64,000 bases of DNA, taken from NCBI RefSeq assembly GCF_037102585.1, contig NW_027043829.1, positions 620,001 through 684,000 on the forward strand, read 5' to 3'. Below the pieces are notes generated by a model. That model made no database searches, had not been told where the DNA came from, and was given only the letters and a program-made list of their open reading frames with translations. The translations under genes and the position numbers were made by a program. Origin of the DNA: Saccharomycopsis crataegensis. Taxonomy: Eukaryota > Ascomycota > Saccharomycetes > Ascoideales > Saccharomycopsidaceae. Below, in pieces: positions 31,501 to 45,666 of this stretch. The first letter of the stretch is position 1, and the number at the start of each line of letters is the position of its first letter.

Positions 31501-31765
31501 TATTGCGAAATCTCTGATGTTTATCAATGAACATGATCGTCAATTAGCGATTATGCGGGTGAAATTGTTGATTGAAAACAATTTGGTGGATAATTATTAT
31601 TACCATGATAATGAGAAGGTCTGGGACTGTTTGCACCAAGTTTATTATCATATTCAAGATGAATCAAAATATTTGGAGTGTTTGGAGAGGGCTATTACAA
31701 TCCAGGGGAACCGATTGGTGCGTGATTTGAAATTCTTGGATCAAAGTTTTTCTTATGGCTTATGA
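28589..31765 (+). CDS. YPP1: YPP1/TTC7-like TPR protein of the PI4-kinase complex
   Basis: 1058 residues from the ATG at 28589 (MSDKKG); the 26 upstream codons begin with TTG. The protein is helical with TPR-like repeats, for example LLLGHIYYLKSEPIKACKWLDKV (N-terminal), KVWLFAADVYLKAGLFKDSESAIVEAE (about 810) and KVWDCLHQVYYHIQDESKYLECLERAITIQ (C-terminal). The last two match the closing TPRs of TTC7/Ypp1, including the final VRDLKFLD. Ypp1 with Efr3 recruits the phosphatidylinositol 4-kinase Stt4 to the plasma membrane. The protein is longer than S. cerevisiae Ypp1 through a disordered basic linker (about 740-800) and an acidic insert (DDDNDDDNED). Assignment rests on these motifs. Confidence 0.68.
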   Translation: MSDKKGTSDLHLLLMLYYGGAFSEYLTNYYLLDKLDKDSVIYKLLVIESQLSREVNGNVVTPLPTSAPESYTIGNLGDNVQKICASNAKLTDPESIMGNLLLGHIYYLKSEPIKACKWLDKVNIDLAKLTNLETGEMAQDTQVARNFNQYCLIKKNVLQALISKDLNAIEKFINEKLLNVPAVSNIQGWYWLNVLFNSYFKLSHSKDSKVNFTTVHHSIKSNDLLLILTCVYFYDNFSQHLSDDFKAEFTQFFKKFVDVNIYKNTNLHFPSSHQTNYTLETMIYTISESFKQGISQYSYYDDIAKVTKEWDSLIDLDFFVDLVEFSVGKTYQSIKIFRSLIIVKILQFKRENLLTVDLSKNYNSLMEIIAITKNFKSFYDQSILKIQKKNISHTLIDEDHLLVLQTYTAFLEFMVNNLNVYQYGNVNASVLDKQSMRIDPSKFKSLQKFNGLLNANNLAFISEIKTSLHEAISTVENLTNLDLNDNSGLNGQNFLKNHLSSTKSLNIIISRAYHALISEKLFLLKIDTHQFKAFKRNEDSKLAVLDAFKKCLLLNNFSDLSYYLELVVFIMRFLSIEKYNNEIVSVLKSLLGLNLNYWKCWNLLLILANSNYGLLSEMSFDFIKKPTNDFGLNLVYTVELLMTNFLETSELLNNREQLKNFNILNELKNDLLELELTILKITDKKSGTESALSKLSELFELFHLLFKDYAEDDERQTATKPAAPRAGPLVDTSTIRDSVAASTKQSGLKIPRFKTFRRHKTMAKPTVSTIPQPSKKSSKLATNNFSSTKVFANKCLQKVWLFAADVYLKAGLFKDSESAIVEAENVGGVNEYTTYAFAKLLSGTNNVTSTKKLSAFNEFGRSIDIWEAESSTSSYVLSENWRAITGLAQLIMKECGYEDDIDVTGPSTQGLFVNDLEYIDDMTEDDDNDDDNEDATSFNDSMKSAYDDFGTMTLKTDNLSLDSEDGKFSGSIAKSLMFINEHDRQLAIMRVKLLIENNLVDNYYYHDNEKVWDCLHQVYYHIQDESKYLECLERAITIQGNRLVRDLKFLDQSFSYGL

Positions 31766-32633
31766 GGACTTTTTTTGTTTAGATATTCTTTATTGTTATA
31801 GATTTATAATTTTTTCTTCTTGCTCTTCTTTTAAATTCAGCTAAGATTTTCTCTTATTTGGTTGACCATTCTAATGTAGGTGTACATATATATAATACCA
31901 CAGATCGACTTGCTATGAGAAGAGCTGTTATTGCTTACTTTTAACTTATATATATATATAAGTGATTAGAGATCCTATATTTCATTTCTGTCAAAAAAAA
32001 AAAAAAAAAAGATCGCTATATTTCTTTTTTATTACCTATTTCTACATATAAACCTCTATTATAAAGAGTTTATATTTTTCGGTTCTGTCAAATCTATTGT
32101 TCTGAGTGACATATTTCCCCAAGAAAGTGTCATCTTTCATAAGACTAATTAAAAAAAAAAAAAAAACGTTAAAAGCATATGGATTTGCAAGCAGTGCATA
32201 ATCTAGAATATATTTTTAGGTATTGGCCACAAATATATATTTATAGATTTGAGTCCCACGTTGTTTGGGTTCGCTCCTGTCTTTTTTTTTTGTACATTCC
32301 ACATCAACTTCAACATTCCCCCAAAAAATGCTGCCCTAAAAGCGCACATGACTGTAAAAAACAAACGTGCACACAGCATGAGGAATGGTCGCCGTGAAAG
32401 AATGCCGACTATTATCCATAAGGATATTATTGTCAGATCTTGATTCTTGGTATTTGAAATTTTGCTGTCTCAAAATGTATATAAGTTGGGGTAAAGTGCC
32501 AATTTAAATTATATTTTTTTATTATTCTGTTTATCTTATCATCATCATCATCATCAGCTCATCTGCTTACAAAGATAATCACACTCTCACTCAACTAAAC
32601 ACTTTTAATACTTTAAAAAAAACTCATTCAAAA
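31766..32633. promoter_or_regulatory. Long upstream region of small secreted protein gene
   Basis: About 870 bp with A runs (31994-32010, 32150-32165) and a TCA repeat (32540-32556). TATATAAG at 32478-32485 lies about 150 bp before the ATG and is a good TATA box. Such an extended upstream region is typical of highly regulated yeast genes. Confidence 0.5.
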
Positions 32634-33038
32634 ATGCAATTCTCTACTATCGCCATAGTTGCTCTTTCTGTTCTCTCTCAACACGTCCTTGCTGCCCCAG
32701 CCGCTATTCCAGCTGCTGACGCTGATGCCGCCATGAACATGGAAGCCGTCAAGGGTGCTTTTGCCTCCACCGGCAAATACATCGGTACTGGTGCTAAGGC
32801 CGTTGGTAATTTCGCTAAAGAAAACGGTAAGAAGGTCGGTAAAGCCGGTCTCATTGGTGCTGGTATCCTTGGTGTTGGTGACATTGTTTACGAAGCCGGT
32901 AAGCACCATGAAAAAGAAGCTCAAGCCTCCCAATCTTTGGCTATTTCCTCTGCTGTCAGCTCTGCTACCAGTGCTTACGCTGCTGGCATGACAACCACTG
33001 TTTCTACCATCGTTGCTGCCGCAACCCACTCCTCATAA
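32634..33038 (+). CDS. Small secreted Ala/Gly-rich protein, high codon bias
   Basis: 134 residues with a clear signal peptide (MQFSTIAIVALSVLSQHVLAAP, cleavage near residue 20). The mature part alternates Gly, Ala and Lys (GKYIGTGAKAVGNFAKENGKK, KAGLIGAGILGVGDIVYEAG) and could form amphipathic helices. A Ser/Ala/Thr-rich tail follows (SAVSSATSAYAAGMTTTVST). There is no GPI tail and no cysteine. Codons are strongly biased to GCT/GCC, GGT and AAG, as in abundant proteins, and a canonical TATA box lies upstream. The family was not recognised. A long ORF on the opposite strand (32628-33029) is a mirror of the biased codons and was rejected. Confidence 0.75.
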   Translation: MQFSTIAIVALSVLSQHVLAAPAAIPAADADAAMNMEAVKGAFASTGKYIGTGAKAVGNFAKENGKKVGKAGLIGAGILGVGDIVYEAGKHHEKEAQASQSLAISSAVSSATSAYAAGMTTTVSTIVAAATHSS

Positions 33039-33942
33039 TTTATCCTTCAGTAATTGTCATATCTTTCTAAATTCAATTCTTTTACGACACTCCAAGTCAG
33101 GTATTTGGAGGGCCATATTGTTCCTAGTCATTTCATTTAGCTTAGTTCTTCATTGCATATTTTATTTTATCGTCATATATTTTTTAGTTTACCATTCATT
33201 CCAGTAATAATATTTCTAATGTCATCACAATGAAAATCACAGTAGAACCTCCTTGCAGCAGAACAATCAAAAGAAGGAACAAAAAAAAGTTCAATACAAA
33301 TTATCGTTAGTTTCGCTCACTTGGATCTTTTCTCATTTATTGTTGTATTGTTGAGCTGATAATTTAGAAGATTAACCGTTCATCACGCAAATGCTTCGCA
33401 ACCCTCATGGTTTGCTGCTGTCTGTAATGGGTAAAAATAAGATTTAAGTACAATTGGTAACTTTATAATCACTTTCAAGAATCTAACACAATATATGATA
33501 AGCATCCAATCTCCTGCAATCTCTTCCAATCTTCTTATGCCTCTAATCTTCCAGTGTTTGTGATATCGTGGCAAATAACATTTTTTTATTTTCTTTATGC
33601 CACACCTTCTGTACAAACTTTATACGAGAATAATCTTGCGCACACGAAAACTGGTTTTAACACAACATTAGAGAAAAAAAAAATTGATTTTTTCCCCTCA
33701 TTGTAATTGGAAACCATTCTATTAAATATTCCCTAATTTATTATATATTTTGATCTCCTCCGCCGCGACACTGGGTCGTCTGATAGTATAACTATTTAGG
33801 CTTACCCTTCATCGCGTTGTCGACCGGGTGACCCCATTCGATCACAAAAAAAAATTCACAAAAACGAAAAGAATCAAAGAAAATTTGTGTGCATGGACAT
33901 ATCGAAAACCATACAAAGTCATAAAGTCTTCAAAACGTTAAA
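33039..33942. other. Intergenic region upstream of CDC33
   Basis: About 900 bp. The half nearest CDC33 holds a GC-richer patch (33760-33840: ctccgccgcgac, gtcgaccgggtgacc) that may carry regulatory sites. No gene is seen. Confidence 0.4.
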
Positions 33943-34608
33943 ATGTCTGTGGAAGTTACAAAGAAGGTTGAGGAACTCACCATCGATGGAAAGCCAGAAG
34001 TCAGCGAGGCTGCCGAAGCCACCTCTGCCCCAGTCATCTTAACCAAAGAATTGACTCACTATCATCCATTGAATGGTAAGTGGACCTTGTGGTACACGAA
34101 GCCATCTGTTGACAAGAGTGAATCATGGGCTGATTTATTGAAATCCGTGGTGACTTTCTCCACTGTTGAAGAATTCTGGGGTATTTACAATGCTATTCCA
34201 AACGCCAGTGATTTGCCATTGAAGTCGGACTACCACTTGTTCAGAGAAGGAATCAAACCAGAATGGGAAGATGTCCAAAACTCTAAGGGTGGTAAATGGT
34301 CATACCAATTCAAGGAAAAGAAGAAGATTGATATCAACGAATTGTGGTTGCGTGCTTTGCTTTCCGCCATTGGTGAAACCCTTGAAGAAGAAGAAAATGA
34401 ATTGAACGGGATTGTCTTGAATGTCAGAAGAGTTTTCTACAGAGTTGGTTTGTGGACCAAGTCTTGCGAAAGAGAAAAGTTGGAACCTATTGGTAGACAA
34501 TTCAAGAAGGTATTGAAGTTGACTGATGGTGACAAGTTGGAATTCAGTCCTCATGACAGCGGTGATGTTAGAGCTCCAGGTGGTTCAAAGGACACTTTTA
34601 TTGTCTAA
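33943..34608 (+). CDS. CDC33: Translation initiation factor eIF4E
   Basis: mRNA cap-binding subunit of eIF4F in the cytoplasm. The core is unmistakable: HYHPLNGKWTLWYTKP, SWADLLKSVVTFSTVEEFWGIYNAI, REGIKPEWED, GGKWSYQF, LWLRALLSAIGE and NVRRVFYRVGLWTKSC. The tryptophans of EFWG (about 86) and PEWED (about 106) are positioned to stack on the 7-methylguanine cap. The length of 221 residues fits. Strong codon bias agrees with abundant expression, and I found no in-frame CTG codon. Confidence 0.98.
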   Translation: MSVEVTKKVEELTIDGKPEVSEAAEATSAPVILTKELTHYHPLNGKWTLWYTKPSVDKSESWADLLKSVVTFSTVEEFWGIYNAIPNASDLPLKSDYHLFREGIKPEWEDVQNSKGGKWSYQFKEKKKIDINELWLRALLSAIGETLEEEENELNGIVLNVRRVFYRVGLWTKSCEREKLEPIGRQFKKVLKLTDGDKLEFSPHDSGDVRAPGGSKDTFIV

Positions 34609-36722
34609 ATTTGATATATTTGGAAGCTAGTTAGGGAGTTGTTATATTTTTTATGGTGTGTTTTTTTTGGCATGAACTCAATTTTTTTTTTCAGCACTTG
34701 TAATTTCTAGTAATTTGTTTAAATAAATACAGTTGCTCATTTATGTTATCGGCGTTGTGTAAAGAATTGGATCGGTTTGCTATTTCTTGTTTTTTTTTTT
34801 TTTGTTTCGTGGTCAAAATTCCTGAGATGGAATGGTTAAATCCGATTCAAATATCCTGCTATGTAACTATATATCTTTGAGAAAGTCTTATTTCTAATAT
34901 TTACAAAGCTGAGAGAGTTGTAATTAGAGATCAACGTTGGTGGATGGTGATATTATTATATTTCTGCCTGCCTATGAGCTCACCCCCTCCCCCCATCGCC
35001 TCATAACCAAAATATTTTTGACATACATGATTGTTATCTCTCTCTTGAAAGTATGTAAAACTTGTCCATGTTGCGAGACTATTCTTTGGGTTTTCTTATT
35101 ATTTTTATTTATTATTTTTTTTTTCTAATTTTTTACAAGCTAGCATAGGTTGCGTGACTCCAGTTGGCTAAGATCGATATCTACTTACTGGATCGCTTAC
35201 GATGATGAAGATTGTTTATTATACCTTTTTTTTTTTGCAGTTCCGCTCAAATATCTTGTGTTAAGTTAACTTGCACGCACTAACAAAGTATAAAGATGAT
35301 AGATAATGAAATTACGATATTATTGGTTATACAGACCATCAATAATGATTTCCTAGCCAGAGAATGTAATACTATGCAGACTCAGTTCTATTAATTCACA
35401 TCACCACAGGGGGGACCTTTTTTTTTTTTTTCAATTTTACCAGAGGAGAGATCTGACTTTTACAAATTTATCTGTCCCAGTCCCTGTATCTATACGGGAC
35501 ACATTTTTGAATAGCGAAGAAAATAGAAGGAAATGCTTATTAATTTATTCAGGATTCCTTTAAGGTTTGTATTAGCGGTAAAAAGCTACCATCGCGCCTG
35601 GACATTGCTCCCATAAACCCCTGAATAATAGCTATTTTCAAGGGATTGTTCTAAGGAATTTCTATGTAATTTGTGAGTCAGTTCATTTTCAGTATCCAAT
35701 ACCGTAATGAATTTTTTTTTTTGCCCCTTCCCTCCCCAGACATTGAAATTGCTGATAAATTTTCCAATTTTTTTATTTTTTTTTTTTGAAATTTGAAATT
35801 TGAAATTGATCAGATCTAAGAATTTGCTATTAATGTAAACAAACAGTAAGATAGTGACACACATCACATTGGGTGCTTACTACATACCTCTCGGATAGAC
35901 TTTAGAAGTATGTAAATATTTCGAATGGATCAAATTATCGGAGCAAGATTTCATGTGGTTGCTGTAAAAGTACATAATTCTCACACTGCAAAAGTATTTA
36001 AGTCCAATTAATATTCCACTTTTTTCTGTTGACATTTTGAAGTTTAAAATTGCAATTTACCGAGTATATTTTAAATTAATGGGCTTAAAATTTTGTGAAA
36101 CAAATTCAAAGAAATATAACTACTGAATGCGTCAGGAGATTTTCCAATTTCTTAGCGAGGCGCTTTCTAACGAGCTTGGGGAATAAGTTCTCTCTGGAAC
36201 CTAATAAAAATGAATACAACAAATAATTAGACTAAACGATACATTATAGAAAATTCATTCAACTAGGAACGGTTGATAAGGCTGGGAAAATGTGGAGACC
36301 AAAATAGAATAATATAAAAAATAACAACAAAAGAACAATTTTGCAAGAACTAAAAAAACGTAAAACTGAATCGCCTTTCAAGGATGATATAAAACTAAAG
36401 TAAATGTGCTTCAAATATATATAGTAAAGATAAGGAAAAAATTGTGATCTGGGTTAAAACATGGCAGAAGAATTATAAACGGAACTCAAATGTAAGTAGA
36501 AATAGAACAAAAATGTAAAAGTAAACATAAATGTGAATCAGTTAAACCCCAATTAAATATACAGGAAGGAATGTAAGGCAATCCTTAATTCACAGCCGTG
36601 GAAAGGCATAAATGACGGAATTAAACAAAAAGAGCAAAGATGATGATGATACATAACATGAACCAAGTATTTTGAATGGAAAAAATAAAAACGGACGATA
36701 AAAGATCAAAAGGTAAGCCGAT
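34609..36722. other. 2.1-kb gene-poor region
   Basis: No credible gene. It has T runs, a C-rich patch (34983-34995) and one stretch (35940-35982) similar to 21995-22040. The small ORFs at 34937-35128 and 35586-35867 have no supporting features. Confidence 0.45.
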
Positions 36723-37673
36723 TTATAATATAAAAGCGCCGATTATTCCCATGAATCCAATCCCAATTGAACCTTTGACAAAATTTCCTGCATTAGAGGA
36801 CTCGGTTACTATTCTTTCCGAATGAATAATCCCCACAGTTCCTGAAATGGTCCCCAACCCTACTGATCCTGAAGGGACAGATTCAGCAGTGGTGGTATAC
36901 GTCAGGGCAAATGCCTGGGTGAAGGGCGTCTGAACGGTTGCATCTTGAAGCGTCACCCAAATCAAAGTTGGGGACACCGAAGATGAAGAGCCTGTACCAG
37001 TAGTAGTATCAACCGCAATTCCGCCTCCCTGAGCCAATGCGCCCTTTTGTGTAGTTGTTGTTGTTGCGGCGGTGGTAGCTGGAGTGGTGGCAGTAGTAGC
37101 AGTAGTAGGAGTCGTAGTTGTGGTGCCAGTGCCAGTAGCAGTGGCGGCGGCAGCAGCGGCAAGAGTTGTGGAGGTCGTTCCGGTCGTAGCGGTATTTGTA
37201 GCAGCAGCAGCAGCGACTGTAGTAGCGGTATTTGTAGTACCAGTAGTGGCAGCAGTACCGGTAGTGGCAGTAGCGGCGGCAGCGGCAGCAACAGTGGTAG
37301 AAGAAGTGGTGGCAACCACAGCAGCAGCCGGAGTGGTAGTACTAGTGGTGGCGGCAGCGGCAGCGACTGGAGTGGTAGTACTAGTGGTGGCGGCAGCGGC
37401 AGCGACTGGAGTAGTAGTGGTAGTAGTCGCAGCGGCAGCGGCAGCAACAGCAGCAACAGTTGTAGCAGTAGTGGTGTCAACTGGGGCAGCTTCTGTAAAT
37501 TGGGTTGTTAGTAAAAAATGTCAAAGTGAAGGGTGATAATGATAGATGGACCATGTTTGTCAACACAAAATGGAAAATGGACTAGGAATATTCAAATACT
37601 TACCAGTGATAGCTACCAAGAATAGCGAGGCTATAAGAACATTTAAAAAGTTTTTTCTATTAGGAATGCTCAT
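36723..37673 (-). CDS. KRE1-like GPI cell-wall protein, one intron
   Basis: Spliced gene. Exon 1 (37673-37604) encodes MSIPNRKNFLNVLIASLFLVAIT, a signal peptide. The intron (37603-37493, 111 nt) has donor GTAAGT, branch TACTAAC (37513-37507) and acceptor ACAG. Exon 2 (37492-36723) continues in frame as EAAPVDTTT. The joined protein has 279 residues: signal peptide, a long Ala/Thr repeat region, then a folded block (WVTLQDATVQTPFTQAFALTY, SGSVGLGTISGTVG) and a terminal hydrophobic GPI-type tail (GSIGIGFMGIIGAFIL). The SGSxGLGTISGxVG block recalls Kre1, a wall protein in beta-1,6-glucan assembly that also serves as K1 killer-toxin receptor in S. cerevisiae. Without the intron the ORF lacks an ATG and a secretion signal. 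Confidence 0.75.
37331..37408 (-). repeat. Perfect 39-bp tandem duplication in KRE1-like gene
   Basis: 37331-37369 and 37370-37408 are identical 39-mers, adding 13 residues of Ala/Thr/Pro per copy. The surrounding region has many diverged copies. Confidence 0.9.
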
Positions 37674-38824
37674 CTTGTTGATCTATTGGATTTCCGTAAA
37701 CGGGGGCGGGCAAATTTCCAACTGATTGTTTCGAGGGCTTGGGGTGAGGCTTGTCAGTTCGATAAGCGATGTATGTCAAGAATTAATAACGACAGAAATG
37801 AAATTGGAGTCTATGGGATGGGTCGACCTATTGATATACAAGTATATTAATGTGTGTATATTTTGTTGCTCGTGAAGAAGAAGATAAATCAGCCAATAAA
37901 TAGCCTACCGGGAGGGAAAAAGACAGCTCTGTGTACAGTGGAAACACAATGTACGGGGTGAGGGAGTTTAGCAGTTATTTGCGCAAGGAACGGTGTAAAG
38001 AGTGGATACAAAGAACGGTGAGAGATCCAATTGATGATGGTGATATTCTTATGAGTGAAGAGAAAAAGTTCAGCTAACAACTCCTGACAACATTTGTTTT
38101 TTTTTTGCCAATAAACATCAGCTAAAATAGGGCAAAATATTAGACTTTGCAATCTACCCATGGCACTAAAAATAAAAATTGCGCAGATCTAGACAACAGT
38201 AGGGGTCTCCTGGGGTCTAGACCCCGTCAAAAGCAAGAGGCATCTGGGAGGGTAAATTTTTTTGACGCGACCGTTTTCCAACATGAACTTCAAACAGACC
38301 TGTGAAAACATACTACTATCTCTACGGCTTGGAGTGATGCCAGTAATTTTGGTCATGAGTATCGAAGTTTGAGAGTGCCACCTTGGTCTTGGAAACAAAA
38401 CATTGGAAAAAAGATACTGATGGAAACTCAGAAATCGCCAAATTAGCAAATGTTCCTGGCGATTTTGAACAATGTAAGTTATTGTCTTACTGGCTATTAT
38501 CAAGCGTGCGTCCTCCTATTCTATATGGCCCCCTACAGTTATGGTCTATTATGAATGTATCCCATCGATAGCACTGCCACAAAAAAAATATTGCCCTCTT
38601 GCTGCTAGAACTTTAACTCATTGCCACCTATTCTTCATTGCAAAGAAAAAAAAAAAAAATCTTCATTACATATACTTACAAATAATCCTCGTAATTAGCG
38701 TAATAATACAACAGGCTCGATCGAGACATTAATAATTAACACATTATATATCAATTTCCCAGACTAGAAAAATAAAAACGAAAAAAAAAAAATGAAAAAT
38801 AAAATGAAAGCCAACTCTTTTATT
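37674..38824. other. Intergenic region KRE1-like / RVB1 3' end
   Basis: About 1.15 kb upstream of the KRE1-like gene and downstream of RVB1. It contains a 14-bp perfect palindrome (ggggtctagacccc, 38212-38225) and A/T runs. ORFs at 37889-38161 and 38189-38503 are unsupported. Confidence 0.45.
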
Positions 38825-42685
<3,861 letters not shown>

Positions 42686-44954
42686 ATGTCGAGTCCTTCC
42701 CCTCCTGACACTTCAGTTCAGCCAGCTAAGGCAGCATCCTCATTTGATGATATTGTCTCCAATGAAAATCACCATATCGAGCAGATTGAAAAAGTATCAG
42801 CTAATGAATCTGCTTCTTTAAGCCATGATGCTGGCAATGAGCTTCATATCGATAACATTCTAAAAGATTTTACACCGGATGAAGTGATGGCTAAAGGACG
42901 AGCTTACGCTTTATCTTATGGCATGGACCCTGAACTTTTTGCCAGAGGGGCTCTTGTAGCTCGTAGTCCTAAGGAGTTTCAGAAAATGCTGCATATATTG
43001 AAGGATGATGAATTGGAGGCTCTTGAATTCGAGAGTACCCACAAATGGCGTGCCGTTCCAAAGAGTTTGTACTCTGTCATCATTATGTGTTCTGTTGCCG
43101 CTGCAGTCCAAGGAATGGATGAGTCGGTCACAAATGGTGCCAACCTCTTTTGGCCTTATGCTTTGGGGATCGGGGCAGATACTTCTCGTAATACTTGGTT
43201 ACTTGGTTTGTGTAATAGTGCTCCATATCTTTGTTGTTCCATGGTCAGTTGTTGGTTAACTGGCCCTTTGAATGAAAAGTTTGGCCGTAAAGGTACTATA
43301 TTTATCACTTGTTTCATTTCTTGGTGGACCTGTTTTTGGCAGGGCTTTGTGGACTCGTGGTATCACTTATTTGTTGCGAGATTTTTTATGGGTTTTGGTA
43401 TTGGTCCAAAGGTGAGTATTGTTCTTTCTCTTAAAAGATCCCAAAATGTTTTTGTTTGGAATTTGGGGAATATCAGAGTTTGTTTTTTTTTTGCTTATTT
43501 AATTTTATGACATAATCTAACTAAAACAATTTAGTCAGCAACAGTTCCAATCTATGCGGCTGAAACCACGCCAGCAAATATTAGAGGAGCGCTTGTTATG
43601 ATGTGGCAAATGTGGACCGCTTTTGGTATTATGGTGAGTAATTCTCTATTATTTTGATTATTATTTTTTTATTATTATCTTATCCGTCTCATTTCACATC
43701 AACATACTAACATTGTTTCAAGCTTGGTACTGTCTTTAGTTTGGCGTTTTTTTATGTTGATAATTCTGCAGGTCTTTCTCATGCAGAATTTGCTGAGCGG
43801 AGTGATCACATCGTTTCTAAAGGGCTCAACTGGCGTCTCATGTTGGGTTCAGCCATGCTTCCAGCTATTTATGTTTGCTTCCAAGTGCTCTGGTGCCCTG
43901 AATCTCCTAGATGGCTAATGGGTCAGAACAGACATAAGGAAGCTTATGAAGCTTATGAAACCCTTAGAATTCATCCTATCCTTGCTGCTCGTGACACATT
44001 TTATCAATACGTTCTCTTTATTGAAGAAACTTCCATCACCGAAAAAGTCTCTTATCCTCAAAGAATGAGAGAGCTCTTTACAATTCGTCGTAATCTTAAT
44101 GCAGTAGTTGCTTCTTGCATTTGTTTCTTCATGCAACAATTTTGTGGTATCAATGGTAAGTTCTTGGTTAAAATTACTTTTCTTATTATCCTATTTTGAT
44201 ACTAACATCTTTAGTCATTGCCTACTACTCATCAAGTATTTTTTCAGAGTCTGGATTCTCCACAATTAACTCTTTGATTGCCTCTTGGGGTTTTGGTATG
44301 GTCAATACTGTTTTTGCACTTCCTGCGGTGTTCACAATTGATACATTTGGCCGGAAAACTTTATTGATGTTGACTTTCCCGTTGATGAGTATATTTCTCC
44401 TCCTTACCGGTTTTGCTTTCTGGATTCCCGAGTCGAATAAGCACGCTCATGTTGGGGTCATTGCCTTTGGGATCTACATATATTCAGCAATCTACTCGAT
44501 TGGTGAAGGCCCGGTTCCTTTCACGTATGGTGCTGAAGTTCACGAGTTGAAGTATCGTTCTGAAGGTATGAGTCTTGGGGTAGCAACTACTTGGTTCTTT
44601 AACTTTGTTCTTGCGATCACCTGGCCATCGTTATTGAAAGCCTTCAAGCCTCAGGGAGCCTTTGGTTGGTATGCTGCATGGAACTTTATTGGGTTTTTCT
44701 TGGTTCTCTTTTTCATGCGTGAAACTAAAGGGTATACTTTGGAAGAATTGGATTATGTGTTTGATGTTCCTATGCACGAATTTACAAGCCATGAGGTCCG
44801 CAGCTACTGGAGAAGATTCGAGATTCATGTCTTGAGACGTAAATTGCCAAAGTTGCCACCATTACATGCTACACACATTGCTGCTCCCCATGAATTGGAT
44901 GAAAAGGCTATTGGTAAGCATATTGATCGTGCTGCTTCTGAAGATAGCCACTAG
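42686..44954 (+). CDS. MFS sugar/polyol transporter, four exons
   Basis: Exons 42686-43411, 43535-43633, 43723-44155 and 44215-44954 join in frame to 665 residues. Introns have GTGAGT, GTGAGT and GTAAGT donors. The second and third have TACTAAC branches (43705-43711, 44200-44206), and the first has a TCTAAC. Joined motifs confirm the splicing: [34 protein letters not shown] and [17 protein letters not shown]. The protein has a 125-residue cytosolic N-terminus, about 12 spans, and sugar-porter signatures (GRKG after loop 2-3, [31 protein letters not shown]). It belongs to the fungal MFS sugar/inositol-like family with the HKW and VQGMDES pattern. The substrate cannot be told from sequence. Confidence 0.88.
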
Positions 44955-45483
44955 ATTATTTATTTTTTTTCTATTTGTAATCTAGATTTATTTCATACTT
45001 TTTTTTATTGATTACTCGTACTTAAATCCTAGTGCTTTATTTTTGTTTTTCTCAGAATATATATTAAGTTGGCTTTCCATAATCAGTAATGATAATACGT
45101 TTTGAATTTATTTGTAAGTATGAAAACCAGAAATATTTGTAATTCGCTCAATAATTATTGGATTAACAATAGGAGCTTCGAATATCTTAACTTGCTTCAA
45201 ATTAGATCAGTATCAATAGTGGTCTGGATAAAACAAAGGAAAACTATAATAAGTATTGCTTTATATTATAAAATTTTCAAAGAGGGTTTTGTTACATTAT
45301 TCGAAAAAATGAGTAATATTAATAGGCATTAAGAATCGTTAGCTAGGACTAGAATATGAAAAAAGGAACCGAAATAAAAATATTGAACAAGATTGAAAAG
45401 TAAAAAGGAATTCATAAGTCTTTGGCATGAGAATTTTGTTTTATATGAAGCAACCAAAAAGGATATTTTCAGCAAACTTTTGC
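44955..45483. other. Intergenic region, no gene seen
   Basis: 3' flank of the transporter and of the facing 60-residue gene. AT-rich. The ORF at 45102-45332 is unsupported. Confidence 0.45.
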
Positions 45484-45666
45484 TTAGTATTTGTTAGCGC
45501 CATACTTGATTTGGGAGTAGACGGCTGGAACAGCAGGCCAGAACAAACAGACAGTAAGAACACCAGCCCAGGCACCGATATGAGGGATACAACGAGTAAT
45601 TGGATTAGCACCGACTCTGATGAAGTTCTTTTCGGCAGCGGTTCTGAGGATTGGGGAGGCAATCAT
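45484..45666 (-). CDS. Small single-span protein, probably mitochondrial
   Basis: 60 residues (MIASPILRTAAEKNFIRVG...QIKYGANKY) from an ATG at 45666. The basic amphipathic N-terminus suits mitochondrial import, and one hydrophobic span covers about residues 30-50 (HIGAWAGVLTVCLFWPAVPAVY). Codons are those of abundant proteins (GCC, ATC, GGT, GTC, AAG), which strongly supports a real gene despite its length. The layout, with an aromatic WAG span start and a final QIKYG, vaguely recalls small respiratory-chain subunits such as Qcr10. I cannot assign it. A shadow ORF covers the same DNA in another frame. Confidence 0.65.
   Translation of the reverse strand: MIASPILRTAAEKNFIRVGANPITRCIPHIGAWAGVLTVCLFWPAVPAVYSQIKYGANKY

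Noticed and set aside
32628-33029. 133-codon ORF antisense to the small secreted protein gene
   Set aside because: It mirrors the biased codons of the sense gene. The sense product has a signal peptide, TATA box and good codons; the antisense product has no such features.
37047-37536. Ser/Gly- and Val/Ala-rich plus-strand ORFs over the KRE1-like repeats
   Set aside because: Mirror reading of Ala/Thr repeats; they also cross the intron of the real gene and carry no signal peptide.
38028-38090. Possible box C/D snoRNA (TGATGA ... CTGA)
   Set aside because: Box C starts with T instead of a purine, spacing is short and there is no terminal stem.
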